64,000 bases of DNA from Legionella antarctica (GCF_011764505.1 NZ_AP022839.1:1719001-1783000), one strand, 5' to 3'; positions 25,614 to 36,137 are shown, numbered from the stretch's first letter. Translations and numbers: made by a program. Notes: generated by a model not told the origin, from the letters alone.

Positions 25614-25910
25614 TTATTCATCAGTTAAACGAAAGTATTTGGTGCCAAAATATCTTTGTAATTTCTTTCTAATTGTTCCACGGCTAATACCTAACATTTT
25701 AGCTGCTTGCAATTGATTTCCTCGACGTTTTTCCATAACTGCTTGCAGTAAAGGAGGCTCAACCTCAGACAAAATCATGTCATAAAGATCATCAATTGAT
25801 TTGGTTTTATTTTCAGCGAGAAAGCGGGTGACCAAACTGTATACTAAATCCTGTAAACCTTGTTCTTGTTTAATGGATTGAGTAGCTGCTTGTGTTTCAA
25901 TGACATTCAT
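25614..25910 (-). CDS. fis: Fis-family nucleoid protein
   Basis: A 98-residue Fis protein. The C-terminal helix-turn-helix is GNQLQAAKMLGISRGTIRKK (about 64-83), preceded by the dimer helices (PPLLQAVMEKRR). Fis bends DNA and controls growth-phase genes. L. pneumophila has three Fis paralogues that act on effector genes; this one, adjacent to lpxB, fits Fis2 by recalled position. It is single, with a 126-base leader before the ATG and a different gene order upstream because of the inserted metal cassette. It is convergent with the merR-like gene. Confidence 0.92.
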   Translation of the reverse strand: MNVIETQAATQSIKQEQGLQDLVYSLVTRFLAENKTKSIDDLYDMILSEVEPPLLQAVMEKRRGNQLQAAKMLGISRGTIRKKLQRYFGTKYFRLTDE

Positions 25911-26036
25911 CTTAACTTCCTTATTATTAATTAAACCATACAGTCCAATTGCTTACACTTACAAATGAAAGCAAGGTTAATTGTACATGAAGCTTATTTG
26001 ATTTTCTAGATTTTCAAGCTAAAAACTTGCATTTAT

Positions 26037-27179
26037 TTAGGACAATTCAGCCTCTACAAGGTCAAATAGGGAACAATCGGCCTTGTTGTTTGACAATGAT
26101 TCTTTGAGATCAGAAAGTTGGTTGATCATTTTTTGCGGTTGATCCGGGTCTTGGTAAAATGTTGAAATATATTGAGATAATTCAATAGCATTACAATCAT
26201 ATTGCAAGAATTCAGGAACCATCATTTTATTGACTAGAAGATTACATAACCCTAAAAATTTGACTTTTATAAGAGTCATAGCGGCATGATAAGTAAGAAA
26301 TGAGGACTTATAGATAATACACATTGGTTTTTGCAATAAAGCACATTCAAGCGAGGCTGTGCCGGATGCAACTATTACAAAATCTGCAACAGCCATACAA
26401 TCAACTGCTTTACCTTGAATAAAGGAAATAGATAGGCTGTTGTTCGAAAAATAAGCTTTAATTTTAGGCGGATGGATGGTAGCTGCAATAGGAATTACAA
26501 AGTGTAGATCAGGAAACTGCTTATGAAGTAACTGGGCAGTTTCTTGAAGAATTGGCATGTGTTTTTCGATCTCATGAGAACGACTTCCTGGCAGCAAAGC
26601 GATTACTTTTTTTTGATAGGGTATTTGCAGCTCTTCTTTGGACGCCAACGATTTCATAATAAAAGACATTTTATCAACTAGTGGGTGGCCCACAAAACTT
26701 ACAGGTACCCCGGCTATATCATACATATTTTTTTCAAACGGCAAAATTACCGCCATCCTATCAACGCATTCTTTTATTAAATGGATACGATTGGCTTTCC
26801 AGGCCCAGATTTGTGGGCTGATATAGTATAGAATTTTAAGGCCTAATTTTTTTTTAGCATATTTTGCAAGTCTCAGATTAAAACCAGGGTAGTCTACCAG
26901 GATAAGTAAATCAGGTTGCTGTGCTCTTAAATGCTCTTTGATAGCTGAGAATGCTCGTCGGAGTATTTTTAAAAATCGAACTACTTCGGTTAAGCCAGTC
27001 ACTCCATATCGAGCCAAATCATAAACTAATTCAGCCCCGGCATCTTGCATATGCTTTCCACCAATACCACTAATTTCTATGTCAGGATAGGTTGATTTTA
27101 ATTGTCTGATTAGAACCGCTGCGTGTATATCGCCTGATTCTTCACCAGCTATAATGACGACACGCTTAGCTTTCCGCAT
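26037..27179 (-). CDS. lpxB: Lipid-A-disaccharide synthase
   Basis: A 380-residue GT19 glycosyltransferase that joins UDP-diacyl-sugar and lipid X at the inner membrane during lipid A synthesis. The N-terminal AGEESGD motif (about 11-17), DYPGFNLRLA, ISPQIWAWK and LLPGSRSHEI, and the VASGTASLE donor-site motif near 265 are all typical. Its start overlaps the end of the upstream oxidoreductase gene by 14 bases, so the two are co-translated. In Legionella the substrate sugars are 2,3-diamino sugars. Confidence 0.96.
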   Translation of the reverse strand: MRKAKRVVIIAGEESGDIHAAVLIRQLKSTYPDIEISGIGGKHMQDAGAELVYDLARYGVTGLTEVVRFLKILRRAFSAIKEHLRAQQPDLLILVDYPGFNLRLAKYAKKKLGLKILYYISPQIWAWKANRIHLIKECVDRMAVILPFEKNMYDIAGVPVSFVGHPLVDKMSFIMKSLASKEELQIPYQKKVIALLPGSRSHEIEKHMPILQETAQLLHKQFPDLHFVIPIAATIHPPKIKAYFSNNSLSISFIQGKAVDCMAVADFVIVASGTASLECALLQKPMCIIYKSSFLTYHAAMTLIKVKFLGLCNLLVNKMMVPEFLQYDCNAIELSQYISTFYQDPDQPQKMINQLSDLKESLSNNKADCSLFDLVEAELS

Positions 27180-28128
27180 AGCGCTCCATGAGATTACTAG
27201 TAATCAATGCAGTAATTTTTTCTGCTGTTTCCAAAGCATCTTTACCCTCTTCGCCAGTAACCAGCGGAATAGTGTCATGTTCGATACACATTAGAAAGGC
27301 TTTTATTTCTTCCAACAACGCATCGCCCTGGTCGAACTCTTTTTGTTCACGGGTTATTTCAGGGATTCCAGGAAACATTTCTTCTTCACCTTTTTTGAAG
27401 ACAGCAAGTTGTTTTTTATGGTAATCAATCGAAATATAGGAGCTATTTTGAAAAATTCGTGTTTTACGTTCCGTTTTAAAACTAATGCGGCTGGCTGTAA
27501 CACAAGCGACACAGTGATTGGCAAAAGTTATTCGAGCATTGGCGATGTCAATTGCTTTGGTGAGTACAGGAGTGCCCTGAGCAACAATAGATGCGATAGG
27601 ACTTTTAACCATATTCTGAATAATATCAATATCATGAATCATTAGATCAAGGATGACATTTACATCAGTTCCCCGAGGATTAAAAGGAGCCAGACGCTCA
27701 GATTCAATAAACAAAGGAGATTCTAAATGTTGCTCCAATGCCAGATGTGCTGCGTTGAAACGTTCAAGATGACCAACTTGCAATTTAGCATGATGTTTTT
27801 TAGCCAGCTGAATTAATTCTTCTGCTTGAATTAATGTTTCGGTAATCGGCTTTTCGATTAGAACATGTATACCTTGTTCCAGGCAGGATTTTGCAATCTG
27901 ATAATGTTTGTTCGTAGTAGCTGCAATACTTACTGCATCTACTTTTCCAAATAAATCGCGATAATCCAGGTACGCTGGAACATTAAGTTCTCGTGAAATG
28001 ACTTCACATAGTTCAGGATTAACGTCACATACTGCCACTAATTCAGCATTGGGGATGAGTTGGTATTTTTGGGCATGAAATCGACCTAAATAGCCGACAC
28101 CAATTACTGCGCATCGAATTTTATTCAT
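27166..28128 (-). CDS. Gfo/Idh/MocA-family dehydrogenase, candidate GnnA
   Basis: A 320-residue NAD(P)-dependent oxidoreductase with the nucleotide motif GVGYLGRFHAQKY (residues 10-22), a VCDVNPEL acidic end of beta-2, the family EKP motif (LIEKPIT, near 92-98) and the typical H-D residues in LDLMIHDIDI (about 160-170). It overlaps lpxB. GnnA enzymes of this family oxidise the 3-OH of UDP-GlcNAc so that GnnB can add a 3-amino group, and gnnA in Acidithiobacillus lies among lpx genes. Legionella lipid A is known to contain this diamino sugar. The assignment to GnnA is inference from context. Confidence 0.85.
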   Translation of the reverse strand: MNKIRCAVIGVGYLGRFHAQKYQLIPNAELVAVCDVNPELCEVISRELNVPAYLDYRDLFGKVDAVSIAATTNKHYQIAKSCLEQGIHVLIEKPITETLIQAEELIQLAKKHHAKLQVGHLERFNAAHLALEQHLESPLFIESERLAPFNPRGTDVNVILDLMIHDIDIIQNMVKSPIASIVAQGTPVLTKAIDIANARITFANHCVACVTASRISFKTERKTRIFQNSSYISIDYHKKQLAVFKKGEEEMFPGIPEITREQKEFDQGDALLEEIKAFLMCIEHDTIPLVTGEEGKDALETAEKITALITSNLMERYAES

Positions 28129-28240
28129 AGATTATCATTTGATAATAATTTGTACGCATGATCGCATTTCTTAGGTGATAAATCAATTTTAAATCTGTAT
28201 TATCTCCAAAACTGATTTTAGAGCACCAAGAGGGATGATT

Positions 28241-28807
28241 ATGAAAAATTTAGTTCTTATGGCAGGTGTAGACGAAGTGGGACGGGGTCCTTTAGCTGGT
28301 GCAGTTGTAACGGCTGCTGTTATTTTAAATATGCCGATAGCCGGTCTTGCTGATTCTAAAAAATTAACTGTAAAAAGTAGAAAATTGTTGTCATTGCAAA
28401 TAAAAGAGCAGGCTTTGGCTTATTCATATGGCAGGGCAGAGGTAGAAGAAATCGATAGACTTAATATTCATCATGCAACACTACTGGCAATGAAGAGGGC
28501 TGTAGAAGATTTAATAATTAAACCAGATACTGTTAAGGTTGACGGATTGTATCTCCCTGAGCTGAGTATGCCTTGTGAAGCAATAGTTCAGGGAGATAGT
28601 CTGATCCCTGAAATAAGTGCTGCATCCATTCTTGCAAAAGTGCTAAGGGATGAAGAAATGGAAGAGCTTGACCAGATATACCCTGGGTACGGTTTTGCGA
28701 GTCATAAGGGTTATCCTACGGTGGCGCATAGGGAGGCGTTAATTCGATTGGGACCGTGTCCAATTCATAGGAGAAGTTATGCTCCAGTGGCTGCCTTAAT
28801 GGTTTAA
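28241..28807 (+). CDS. rnhB: Ribonuclease HII
   Basis: A 188-residue RNase HII that cuts RNA in RNA-DNA hybrids and removes single ribonucleotides. The N-terminal motif [14 protein letters not shown] holds the first catalytic Asp-Glu pair; ADSKKLT, KVDGL and [12 protein letters not shown] complete the site, with Asp in each. The ATG at 28241 has GAGGG at normal distance, while the one at 28235 lies too close to it. It is convergent with rodA. Confidence 0.95.
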   Translation: MKNLVLMAGVDEVGRGPLAGAVVTAAVILNMPIAGLADSKKLTVKSRKLLSLQIKEQALAYSYGRAEVEEIDRLNIHHATLLAMKRAVEDLIIKPDTVKVDGLYLPELSMPCEAIVQGDSLIPEISAASILAKVLRDEEMEELDQIYPGYGFASHKGYPTVAHREALIRLGPCPIHRRSYAPVAALMV

Positions 28808-28837
28808 TCTGTCATGCTTGTCTGATTGTTTGGAAAA

Positions 28838-28880
28838 AATTTTATTTAACAGTGTCTAATTCAAACTGTTAAATAAAATT
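28838..28880 (-). terminator. Terminator of the rodA operon, inside the end of the gene
   Basis: A perfect 16-pair inverted repeat (arms 28838-28853 and 28865-28880, 11-base loop). Read on the minus strand it ends in TTTTTT. The first arm contains the last codons of rodA, and the loop holds the stop, so the coding end and terminator share sequence. Confidence 0.8.
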
Positions 28881-29974
28881 CGATGTGAACTTATAGACAT
28901 CAATATACCAAAGCTGGCTAAAAAAGTAACCATAGCGGTACCTCCGTAGCTGACTAGGGGAAGTGGGATCCCCACTACCGGAATAATCCCCATTACCATA
29001 CCAATATTGACAAAGCCTGAGAGAAAGAATGACATGGCAAGACTCGCTGCCAGAAGTCTTGTAAAAGTTGTTTGCGCGTTACTGGCGATGTTTAAGCTCC
29101 TTAAGGAAATTAGAACAATGAGTGCAATCACAGCAAATCCGCCTGCAAAACCGAACTCCTCACCACTTACGGCAAAAATAAAATCAGTTGCGTGTTCGGG
29201 CAAGAAATTTAAATGTGATTGGCTTCCTTCTAACCATCCTTTTCCCATCAAGCCACCAGATCCTATAGCAATTTTAGATTGGATAATATGATAGCCCGAT
29301 CCAAGAGGATCCTGCTCTGGATTAAGCAAAGTATAAACTCTTTGTTTTTGGTAATCATGCATCACATGCCAGACAACAGGGATAGCTGAACTTAGAATTA
29401 TCATGATTAATAGAATTGTTTTAAAACGGATACCCGCTAAAAAAACCACGCATAATCCAGCAGCACTGACCATAATTGCAGTCCCCAAATCTGGTTGTTT
29501 TGCGATTAAGAGCGCGGGAATAAAGATGATCAATGCGGCCATGCAAATTGATTTTAAGCTGCTGGGATGAGCCTGGCGATCAAAATACCATGCAGCCATC
29601 ATTGGAACAGCCAGCTTCATAATTTCAGAAGGTTGAAAACGAAATAATCCTAATTCCAGCCATCGTTGCGCTCCTTTACCGATTTTGCCCATTAACATTA
29701 CTGCGATCAACAAAGCTAATCCAATACTGTAAATCCAGGGAGTCCAAATTTTATATTTATGGGGAGGTATAAAACCCAACACAAGCATAATCAGCGTCGC
29801 AAGAACAAGCCTCATTGATTGACGTAAAATCATTCCCATATTGGCGTTTGAAGCACTATATAAAATCAATAGACCAAAAGTAATCAATGTTAGTAATAAT
29901 CCCAGTAATGGAAAATCCATGTGAAGGGCTTTGGCAGTGAAACGATAAACTGGTTTGGAATGTGTTCTATTCAT
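28856..29974 (-). CDS. rodA: Rod-shape glycosyltransferase RodA
   Basis: A 372-residue SEDS-family membrane protein with about ten transmembrane segments. RodA polymerises lipid II glycan strands along the cell side wall with its partner PBP2. Conserved features include FQPSEIMKLA, KQPDLGTA and the loop GSGGLMGKGW, and the VGIPLPLVSYGGTAM segment near 345-360. It overlaps the mrdA stop by 8 bases, so the pair are coupled, as in E. coli. Its 3' end is part of the terminator hairpin. Confidence 0.95.
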   Translation of the reverse strand: MNRTHSKPVYRFTAKALHMDFPLLGLLLTLITFGLLILYSASNANMGMILRQSMRLVLATLIMLVLGFIPPHKYKIWTPWIYSIGLALLIAVMLMGKIGKGAQRWLELGLFRFQPSEIMKLAVPMMAAWYFDRQAHPSSLKSICMAALIIFIPALLIAKQPDLGTAIMVSAAGLCVVFLAGIRFKTILLIMIILSSAIPVVWHVMHDYQKQRVYTLLNPEQDPLGSGYHIIQSKIAIGSGGLMGKGWLEGSQSHLNFLPEHATDFIFAVSGEEFGFAGGFAVIALIVLISLRSLNIASNAQTTFTRLLAASLAMSFFLSGFVNIGMVMGIIPVVGIPLPLVSYGGTAMVTFLASFGILMSISSHRILFNSLN

Positions 29975-31823
29975 GAGTCGCTTTAATCGGGTAGAGTTGA
30001 TAATAAGTATCCAGAACTTTGCGCGCTACCGTTGATGCAATAGCATCATTTTCAACAACAACGGCTATAGCGATTTCTGGTTTTTTTACTGGAGTAAACG
30101 CAATAAATAATGAGTTATCACGAAGAGCCTCAGGTATGTTTTCATATTTAGTCTTTTCATACTGTCTCCCACTATGCACCTGAGCAGTTCCAGTTTTACC
30201 TGCAACAGGATAGGGTGGGTTGCGTCCAAATCTATAGCCAGTTCCTTCATTGCTTGTTAATACGCTTTGCATGGCTTCAGCAACTACATCCCAATTTGTC
30301 TCATCTTTCAGGTAAACAGGATATTCTTCAACGGGATTGTATTTCTCAATTTCTTCATTATCACTATTTACTGTTTTACTTAATAAATGCGGTCTAAACC
30401 TCTGCCCATGTTGGCCCAGAGAAGCTGTTGCATTAGCCATTTGCAGGGGGGTTGCTAACATAAAACCCTGACCAATTGAGGAGATTAGAGTATCTCCGGG
30501 ATACCATGAGACACCTTTAAATTGTTTTTTCCATCGAACGCTAGGGATTATTCCATTCGCTTCCTCATGGAGATCTACATGAGTTAATTGCCCCAAACCA
30601 AATTTAACCAACATATCCTCAATGTTTGAAATACCCATTTTGTGACCTAATTGATAAAAATAGGTATCACAGGAAACTGTAATTGCACGTTTAAAATTAA
30701 TTATTCCGTGTCCTGTTTTCTTCCAGTCTCTGAAAATATGACTAGCGGTTGGCAGTTTAAACTTACCTGGATCATAGATTTCTGTATCCGTAGTTATAAA
30801 ACCTTTATCTAATCCTGCTAAACCAACAAATGGCTTGATAGTTGATGCAGGAGGATAAACTCCTCTCACAGCTCTGTTAAAGAGAGGTCTTTGCAAGGCA
30901 TTAGATAAAATTTTATAATCTTTGGAACTCACACCTCCAACAAAAATATTGGGATCAAAGCTTGGAGAACTGACTATTGCTAAAATTTCACCGTTATGTG
31001 AGTTGATGACAACTACAGCCCCTCGTTTATCTTTAAGTGCCTTATATGCTGTTTCTTGAAGCCTGATATCGATACTTAAAAACAACTTTGCACCTGAATG
31101 CGGATTAACTTTATTTATTACTCTGAGAGTACGACCACTAACGTCGGTTTCTACCATTTGGTAGCCTACTTTGCCATGGAGACTATCCTCGTAGTATTTT
31201 TCTATACCCGATTTGCCAATAAAGTTGGTAGCACGATAATTGGTGGGATCAGCTGCTTTTAATTCCTGAAGGTTTATTCTGCCAACGTATCCCAGGGCAT
31301 GGGCCGTCATTTCACCAAAAGGATAGTGACGCATTAGCCTTGCTTTAATATTTACACCCGGGAAGTGATATTGGTTGATTGCAAAGACAGCCACTTCTTC
31401 CTGACTTAATTTTAATTTGATGGGGATAGGAACAAAAGAGCGGTTCTGTGATTTAGCGTGATTAAAATTTTCTATATCATCGTCAGTAATTGAAGGAAGC
31501 AATGCCTGTAACTGGGCCAGGGTTTTTTTAATATCTTTTACATGCTCTGGAATTATTTCAAGAACATATACCGGAATATTCTCTGCCAGCAATACTCCAT
31601 TACGATCGAGAATTACTCCTCTGGGAGGTGCTATGGGAATAATACTCATCTGATTTTTTAAAGAAAGGGTTTGGTACCGTTTAAATTCGGAAATTTGCAG
31701 GAATGCCAAACGTAGAATTAAAATCAGGGAGAGGATGATAAGAGTAGCAACTAGAAGATTGAGCCTAAAACGTTGATTTTGAGATTCCGCTCGATAATTT
31801 TTGAAAGATTGGTTTAGGCGCAT
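29967..31823 (-). CDS. mrdA: Penicillin-binding protein 2
   Basis: About 618 residues, a class B transpeptidase for rod-shape growth. It has an N-terminal membrane helix (about 25-45), a dimerisation domain (about 55-220) and a transpeptidase domain with the SxxK serine in YPPASTIKPF, the SxN-position motif SCDTYFY and the KTGTAQ motif. The frame can be opened by a TTG at 31832, but the ATG at 31823 is favoured as a normal start. The gene follows rlmH with a gap of about 100 bases. Confidence 0.95.
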   Translation of the reverse strand: MRLNQSFKNYRAESQNQRFRLNLLVATLIILSLILILRLAFLQISEFKRYQTLSLKNQMSIIPIAPPRGVILDRNGVLLAENIPVYVLEIIPEHVKDIKKTLAQLQALLPSITDDDIENFNHAKSQNRSFVPIPIKLKLSQEEVAVFAINQYHFPGVNIKARLMRHYPFGEMTAHALGYVGRINLQELKAADPTNYRATNFIGKSGIEKYYEDSLHGKVGYQMVETDVSGRTLRVINKVNPHSGAKLFLSIDIRLQETAYKALKDKRGAVVVINSHNGEILAIVSSPSFDPNIFVGGVSSKDYKILSNALQRPLFNRAVRGVYPPASTIKPFVGLAGLDKGFITTDTEIYDPGKFKLPTASHIFRDWKKTGHGIINFKRAITVSCDTYFYQLGHKMGISNIEDMLVKFGLGQLTHVDLHEEANGIIPSVRWKKQFKGVSWYPGDTLISSIGQGFMLATPLQMANATASLGQHGQRFRPHLLSKTVNSDNEEIEKYNPVEEYPVYLKDETNWDVVAEAMQSVLTSNEGTGYRFGRNPPYPVAGKTGTAQVHSGRQYEKTKYENIPEALRDNSLFIAFTPVKKPEIAIAVVVENDAIASTVARKVLDTYYQLYPIKATHE

Positions 31824-31927
31824 CGCATGCAATAATCTTTAGAGGACATAACGAAAAAAAGAATAGTACCCTAAAATGATTTTTTTTACCAATTAATCTA
31901 ATCCAGCGACCGATGACTCACTGGTTT

Positions 31928-32398
31928 TTATTTATGGTAAGGATGATTATTTATAATAGACCAAGCCCTGTACAAGGTTTCTAATAATATAATTCTTACT
32001 AGAGGATGAGGGAGGGTAAGTTTTGATAAAGACCAGCGTTCGTCACAAAGATTTAAAATTTCTGAGGATAGACCTTCCGGACCGCCAACTAAAAAACAAA
32101 AGTGACTGGAAATTTGTTGTAATTGACTCATTTTGAGAGCTAACGCTTCACTGCTAAATGATTTTCCCTCAATATCCAGAGCTATCAGTCGTGCACCATT
32201 TGGTAAACATTCTTTGATTAGAGATGATTCTTTTTCCAGAATGCGAACCAGATCAGATGATTTACTCCGGCGAATCAGAGGTATTTCTGTAATTTTTAAT
32301 TGAATACCATCGTTAAACCGTTTGGCGTAATCATTTGAGCCTTTTACGACCCAGTCAGGCATTTTATTACCTAATGTAATTACGGTGATTTTCAGCAT
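31928..32398 (-). CDS. rlmH: 23S rRNA pseudouridine-1915 N3-methyltransferase
   Basis: A 156-residue SPOUT-class methyltransferase (RlmH) that modifies helix 69 of 23S rRNA on the assembled ribosome. The start at 32398 ([10 protein letters not shown]) matches the family length; the frame from 32431 adds 11 residues that overlap rsfS. The AdoMet knot region contains FLVGGPEGL (about 100-110), and the C-terminus [16 protein letters not shown] is the family signature. It starts 8 bases after the rsfS stop and lies in the rsfS-rlmH-mrdA-rodA order of E. coli. Confidence 0.95.
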   Translation of the reverse strand: MLKITVITLGNKMPDWVVKGSNDYAKRFNDGIQLKITEIPLIRRSKSSDLVRILEKESSLIKECLPNGARLIALDIEGKSFSSEALALKMSQLQQISSHFCFLVGGPEGLSSEILNLCDERWSLSKLTLPHPLVRIILLETLYRAWSIINNHPYHK

Positions 32399-32406
32399 AA
32401 AACGGC

Positions 32407-32742
32407 CTAAACTTTGGGATGTTCTTCCCACAAGCCTTCAAGATTATAAAATTGTCTGCTTTCAGGTTGCATAATGTGAACTATAAAATCACCAAAGTCG
32501 ATCAAAGCCCAATCACCACTATCCACACCATTAGAACCCATGGCTGGTAGTCCGGCTAATTTCATATCGTCCATCACTTTTTGAGCAATAGCTTTTACAT
32601 GGCGAGATGCTCTCCCGGATGCAATAATCATATAGTCTGTAATCGTTGTTTGTTTGTGGACATCAAGAACTTTAATGTCTATGGCTTGAATGTCGTCAAG
32701 TGATTTTAATAACTTGTCTAGCATAGGGTTTTGATCAGGCAT
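32407..32742 (-). CDS. rsfS: Ribosomal silencing factor RsfS
   Basis: A 111-residue RsfS/Iojap protein that binds ribosomal protein uL14 and blocks subunit joining when nutrients are scarce. Conserved residues include [26 protein letters not shown] and the W-rich end [18 protein letters not shown]. It leads into rlmH. In E. coli nadD often precedes it; nadD is not in this window. Confidence 0.94.
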   Translation of the reverse strand: MPDQNPMLDKLLKSLDDIQAIDIKVLDVHKQTTITDYMIIASGRASRHVKAIAQKVMDDMKLAGLPAMGSNGVDSGDWALIDFGDFIVHIMQPESRQFYNLEGLWEEHPKV

Positions 32743-32813
32743 AATTAAAATAATCTTCCATCAAAAAGCGCCGAATGATATCAGCAATTAGTTTATATAA
32801 AAAGGGTTAATCA

Positions 32814-34253
32814 TCATTCTTCAACGATATGAACTTTGGTTAACAAAAATTTAATCACTGCAAATAATACCAGGCATCCTAAAGTGGCAATAAAAAGAAT
32901 ACCTAATTGTTGAGTAAATGCGTTAGCGTAAAGAGTTTTTAAAACCAATAGATTTGTTTCTCCAAGAGGAACTGCTGTAAGGGCAGCAAGTTTTCCTGAT
33001 AAAAATCCACCTATTCCTAGAGAAACAAAAAAGATCCCCATCATGGTGCTGACTTTATTTTTATCAGCAAGAATAGTGATCGCAGCCAAACCTACTGGCG
33101 ATAAAAGCAGCTCAGCTAAAGAAATCATTAAATAGGCCGGGAAAATGAGTAAAGGGGGGATTAAATGTGCTTTATCTACAATAGTACTGACTAGCGCAAT
33201 GATTCCATAGGCAATAGTGATAAATAGCATTGCAAGTAAGAATTTTTTTCCTGTGCTTAATCCTCGTTCTACTAACGTCAGTTGAGGGTATTTTCTTGAA
33301 AGAAAAAAACCTATAACCAACATGCCTACGCTTTGCACGGTAATGTAATAGGGTGGAGGGAATTGAATGCCCATAAAAGTTGGTTGCACAGCTCGGGAAA
33401 TAAAGAGAGTCAGTGACATAAACATCTGAAAATAAAAAGACCAAAACATAACAGAGATGATACACAGCAAGCCAATTACAAGGGTTTGGCGTGATTGGCT
33501 GGCATTTTCATTATTTACGGAGTAGAGAATGTAGCTGGCTGAAAATAATACCACCATACCAAAAACCAAATTGGCCAGTTGAGGCGAATTAAGAATGTAA
33601 AAGGACAGGGACCAAAGTAGAGCCATTAACCCCAGAGCAAGAATGATTTTTGTATATTGGAACTCAAACGGATTGTAATCTTTTATTTTGTGTTTTATTA
33701 CTCCATAGGTAAAGGTCAAAAACGCAATGATCATTCCCACTGCAGCACTGATAAATGAGGCTGTCCAACCAAAATATTCGCTCAACAGGCTTGGTAGGGT
33801 GGTACCTAAGATAATACCGGTAGTAATTCCCATGTAAAATATAGTAAAGCCACTTTCTCGACTCGACGAATTGGTAATGTACTCATTGCCTAATAATGAA
33901 GAGATATTAGGTTTTAGGAGCCCCGTTCCCACGGCAATACCAGCAAGTGAGGCAGTGAGCCTCAGATTATTATCCGCAAGAGAAAGAAGGCAATAGCTGA
34001 TGAACAAAACAACTGCACCCAATAAAATGGCTCTTTTCTGACCGATTAGTTTATCTGCAATCCATCCACCTACTAAAGGTGAAAGGTATGTTAAAGCAGT
34101 AAATGAACCCACTAATGCATAGATTTGTTTGTCTGACCATTTAAAATATAATGCCAGATAAAGCGCTAATAAAGATTGAACAACGTAAAATCCATATCGC
34201 TCCCACATCTCTGTAGAAAAAAATACACTTAATGACTTAGGGTGTTTTTCCAT
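32814..34253 (-). CDS. Proton-coupled di/tripeptide transporter (POT family)
   Basis: A 479-residue inner-membrane transporter with about 13 hydrophobic segments. The POT signature ERYGFYVVQSLLALYL is at residues 14-29 (ExxERFxYY type, with the second glutamate changed to W-E-R spacing), GGWIADKLIGQKRAILLG follows at about 60-77, and the FYMGITTGIILG motif near 144. Such proteins import peptides with protons and fit Legionella's amino-acid-based growth. It stands alone and is divergent from hutU. The exact peptide preference cannot be read from sequence. Confidence 0.9.
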   Translation of the reverse strand: MEKHPKSLSVFFSTEMWERYGFYVVQSLLALYLALYFKWSDKQIYALVGSFTALTYLSPLVGGWIADKLIGQKRAILLGAVVLFISYCLLSLADNNLRLTASLAGIAVGTGLLKPNISSLLGNEYITNSSSRESGFTIFYMGITTGIILGTTLPSLLSEYFGWTASFISAAVGMIIAFLTFTYGVIKHKIKDYNPFEFQYTKIILALGLMALLWSLSFYILNSPQLANLVFGMVVLFSASYILYSVNNENASQSRQTLVIGLLCIISVMFWSFYFQMFMSLTLFISRAVQPTFMGIQFPPPYYITVQSVGMLVIGFFLSRKYPQLTLVERGLSTGKKFLLAMLFITIAYGIIALVSTIVDKAHLIPPLLIFPAYLMISLAELLLSPVGLAAITILADKNKVSTMMGIFFVSLGIGGFLSGKLAALTAVPLGETNLLVLKTLYANAFTQQLGILFIATLGCLVLFAVIKFLLTKVHIVEE

Positions 34254-34451
34254 AAAATAGACTTAAATAGAGGTTGCTGATTTTACTGCCAATCTTATCA
34301 TAAACACAATAGGGTGACTATTCCTTCGACATACTACAGCATTGTCAATGGAACTTTAAAAATAACACTTGATCTCTTGAATCGCTCATTCCCGCAGAAA
34401 GTTCTCTGGTGTATGATGTTTTTTATTTTGAAAGCTATGGAGGCCATTTTA

Positions 34452-36137
34452 ATGGATAAAGATAAGAATAATCACATCGTCAGAGCGAGTAGAGGAACTG
34501 AAAAACAAGCCAAGAGTTGGTTAACAGAGGCTGCATTGCGTATGCTGTGTAATAACCTGGATCCCGAGGTCGCAGAAGATCCTGGAGCACTCATTGTTTA
34601 TGGTGGTTTAGGTAAAGCTGCTCGAAACTGGAGCTGTTTTAATAAAATTGTTCAGGTGCTTAAAGTCCTGGACAACGATCAGACTCTATTAATTCAGTCG
34701 GGTAAACCTGTAGGGGTATTCACAACCCATGAAGATGCGCCGCGTGTTTTAATTGCCAATTCTAATTTAGTGCCCCGATGGGCAAACTGGGAATATTTTA
34801 ATGAATTGGATAAAAAAGGTCTGATGATGTATGGTCAGATGACTGCAGGAAGCTGGATTTATATAGGTTCACAAGGCATTGTCCAGGGTACTTATGAAAC
34901 ATTTATGGCAGCTGCTAAAAAGCATTATGATGGTGATTTATCCGGACGTTGGATTTTAACTGGTGGTTTAGGTGGAATGGGTGGAGCCCAAACTTTAGCT
35001 GGAACTATGGCTGGAGCAAGTGTCTTGGCGGTTGAATGTGACTTAAACCGCATAGAAAAACGTCTTAAAACTAAATATTTGGACAAATATACCAATAATC
35101 TTGATGAAGCTTTGTCCTGGATAAATGAATCTTGCCTGAAAAAAGAACCTATGTCTGTGGCGATTTTAGGAAATGCTGCAGAAATTTACCCTCAATTGAT
35201 TCAACGAGGTGTTACTCCGGCTTTAGTCACCGATCAAACCAGTGCCCATGATCCTCTAAATGGATATCTCCCTATAGGATGGTCTTTGGAGCAAGCCAAT
35301 GAAATGAGAAAAAAGTCTCCTGCTCTAGTAGTTGAAATGGCAAAAAAATCAATGGCAGTACAAGTACATGCCATGCTTGAATTTCAAAAGAGGGGTGTTC
35401 CTGTTTTTGATTATGGAAATAATATCAGGCAGATGGCATTCGAAGCTGGTGAGGAAAATGCTTTTGCCTTTGAGGGATTTGTACCGGCATATATTAGACC
35501 ACTTTTTTGTGAGGGTATTGGGCCTTTTCGGTGGGTTGCCTTATCAGGGGACCCTGAAGATATTTATGCAACGGATGAGATGGTCAAAAAACTTATTCCA
35601 GATGACAAACATTTACACCAATGGCTCGATATGGCTCGGAATAAAATCGCTTTTCAAGGATTACCAGCGAGAATTTGTTGGGTGGGATTGAAAGATAGAG
35701 CGCGCCTGGCGTTGGCTTTTAATGAAATGGTTAAAGCTAAAAAGGTTAAAGCCCCTATTGTTATTGGTAGAGATCACTTGGATTCGGGTTCTGTAGCCAG
35801 CCCTAATCGAGAAACTGAAGGTATGCTGGATGGAAGCGATGCTGTTTCCGATTGGCCGCTTCTAAATGCCTTATTAAATTGCGCCAGCGGTGCTACCTGG
35901 GTAAGTATTCATCATGGTGGTGGCGTTGGAATGGGATTTTCCCAGCATGCGGGTGTAGTGATCGTTGCTGATGGCAGTGAAAAAGCCGCCCTTCGATTGA
36001 AAAGGGTCTTGCATAACGATCCGGCTACCGGAGTAATGCGTCATGCTGATGCGGGTTATACTCTTGCAAAACAGTGTGCGAGAGAACATTCGCTTTGGCT
36101 ACCTATGGACTCTCAAGAGGAGCAGGTACATGTCTGA
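34452..36137 (+). CDS. hutU: Urocanate hydratase
   Basis: A 561-residue urocanase that converts urocanate to imidazolone propionate in histidine breakdown, using NAD+ as an electrophile. The NAD-binding Rossmann segment [20 protein letters not shown] (about 171-190) and the catalytic region [20 protein letters not shown] with its cysteine are present. The start at 34452 was chosen because GGAGG lies 8 bases upstream and family members begin at this point; the frame continues 46 codons further up without support. It overlaps hutH by 8 bases. Confidence 0.95.
   Translation: MDKDKNNHIVRASRGTEKQAKSWLTEAALRMLCNNLDPEVAEDPGALIVYGGLGKAARNWSCFNKIVQVLKVLDNDQTLLIQSGKPVGVFTTHEDAPRVLIANSNLVPRWANWEYFNELDKKGLMMYGQMTAGSWIYIGSQGIVQGTYETFMAAAKKHYDGDLSGRWILTGGLGGMGGAQTLAGTMAGASVLAVECDLNRIEKRLKTKYLDKYTNNLDEALSWINESCLKKEPMSVAILGNAAEIYPQLIQRGVTPALVTDQTSAHDPLNGYLPIGWSLEQANEMRKKSPALVVEMAKKSMAVQVHAMLEFQKRGVPVFDYGNNIRQMAFEAGEENAFAFEGFVPAYIRPLFCEGIGPFRWVALSGDPEDIYATDEMVKKLIPDDKHLHQWLDMARNKIAFQGLPARICWVGLKDRARLALAFNEMVKAKKVKAPIVIGRDHLDSGSVASPNRETEGMLDGSDAVSDWPLLNALLNCASGATWVSIHHGGGVGMGFSQHAGVVIVADGSEKAALRLKRVLHNDPATGVMRHADAGYTLAKQCAREHSLWLPMDSQEEQVHV

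Noticed and set aside
34314-34451. 46-codon N-terminal extension of urocanase
   Set aside because: The usual family N-terminus begins at 34452, where a good ribosome site lies; the extension has no homology pattern.
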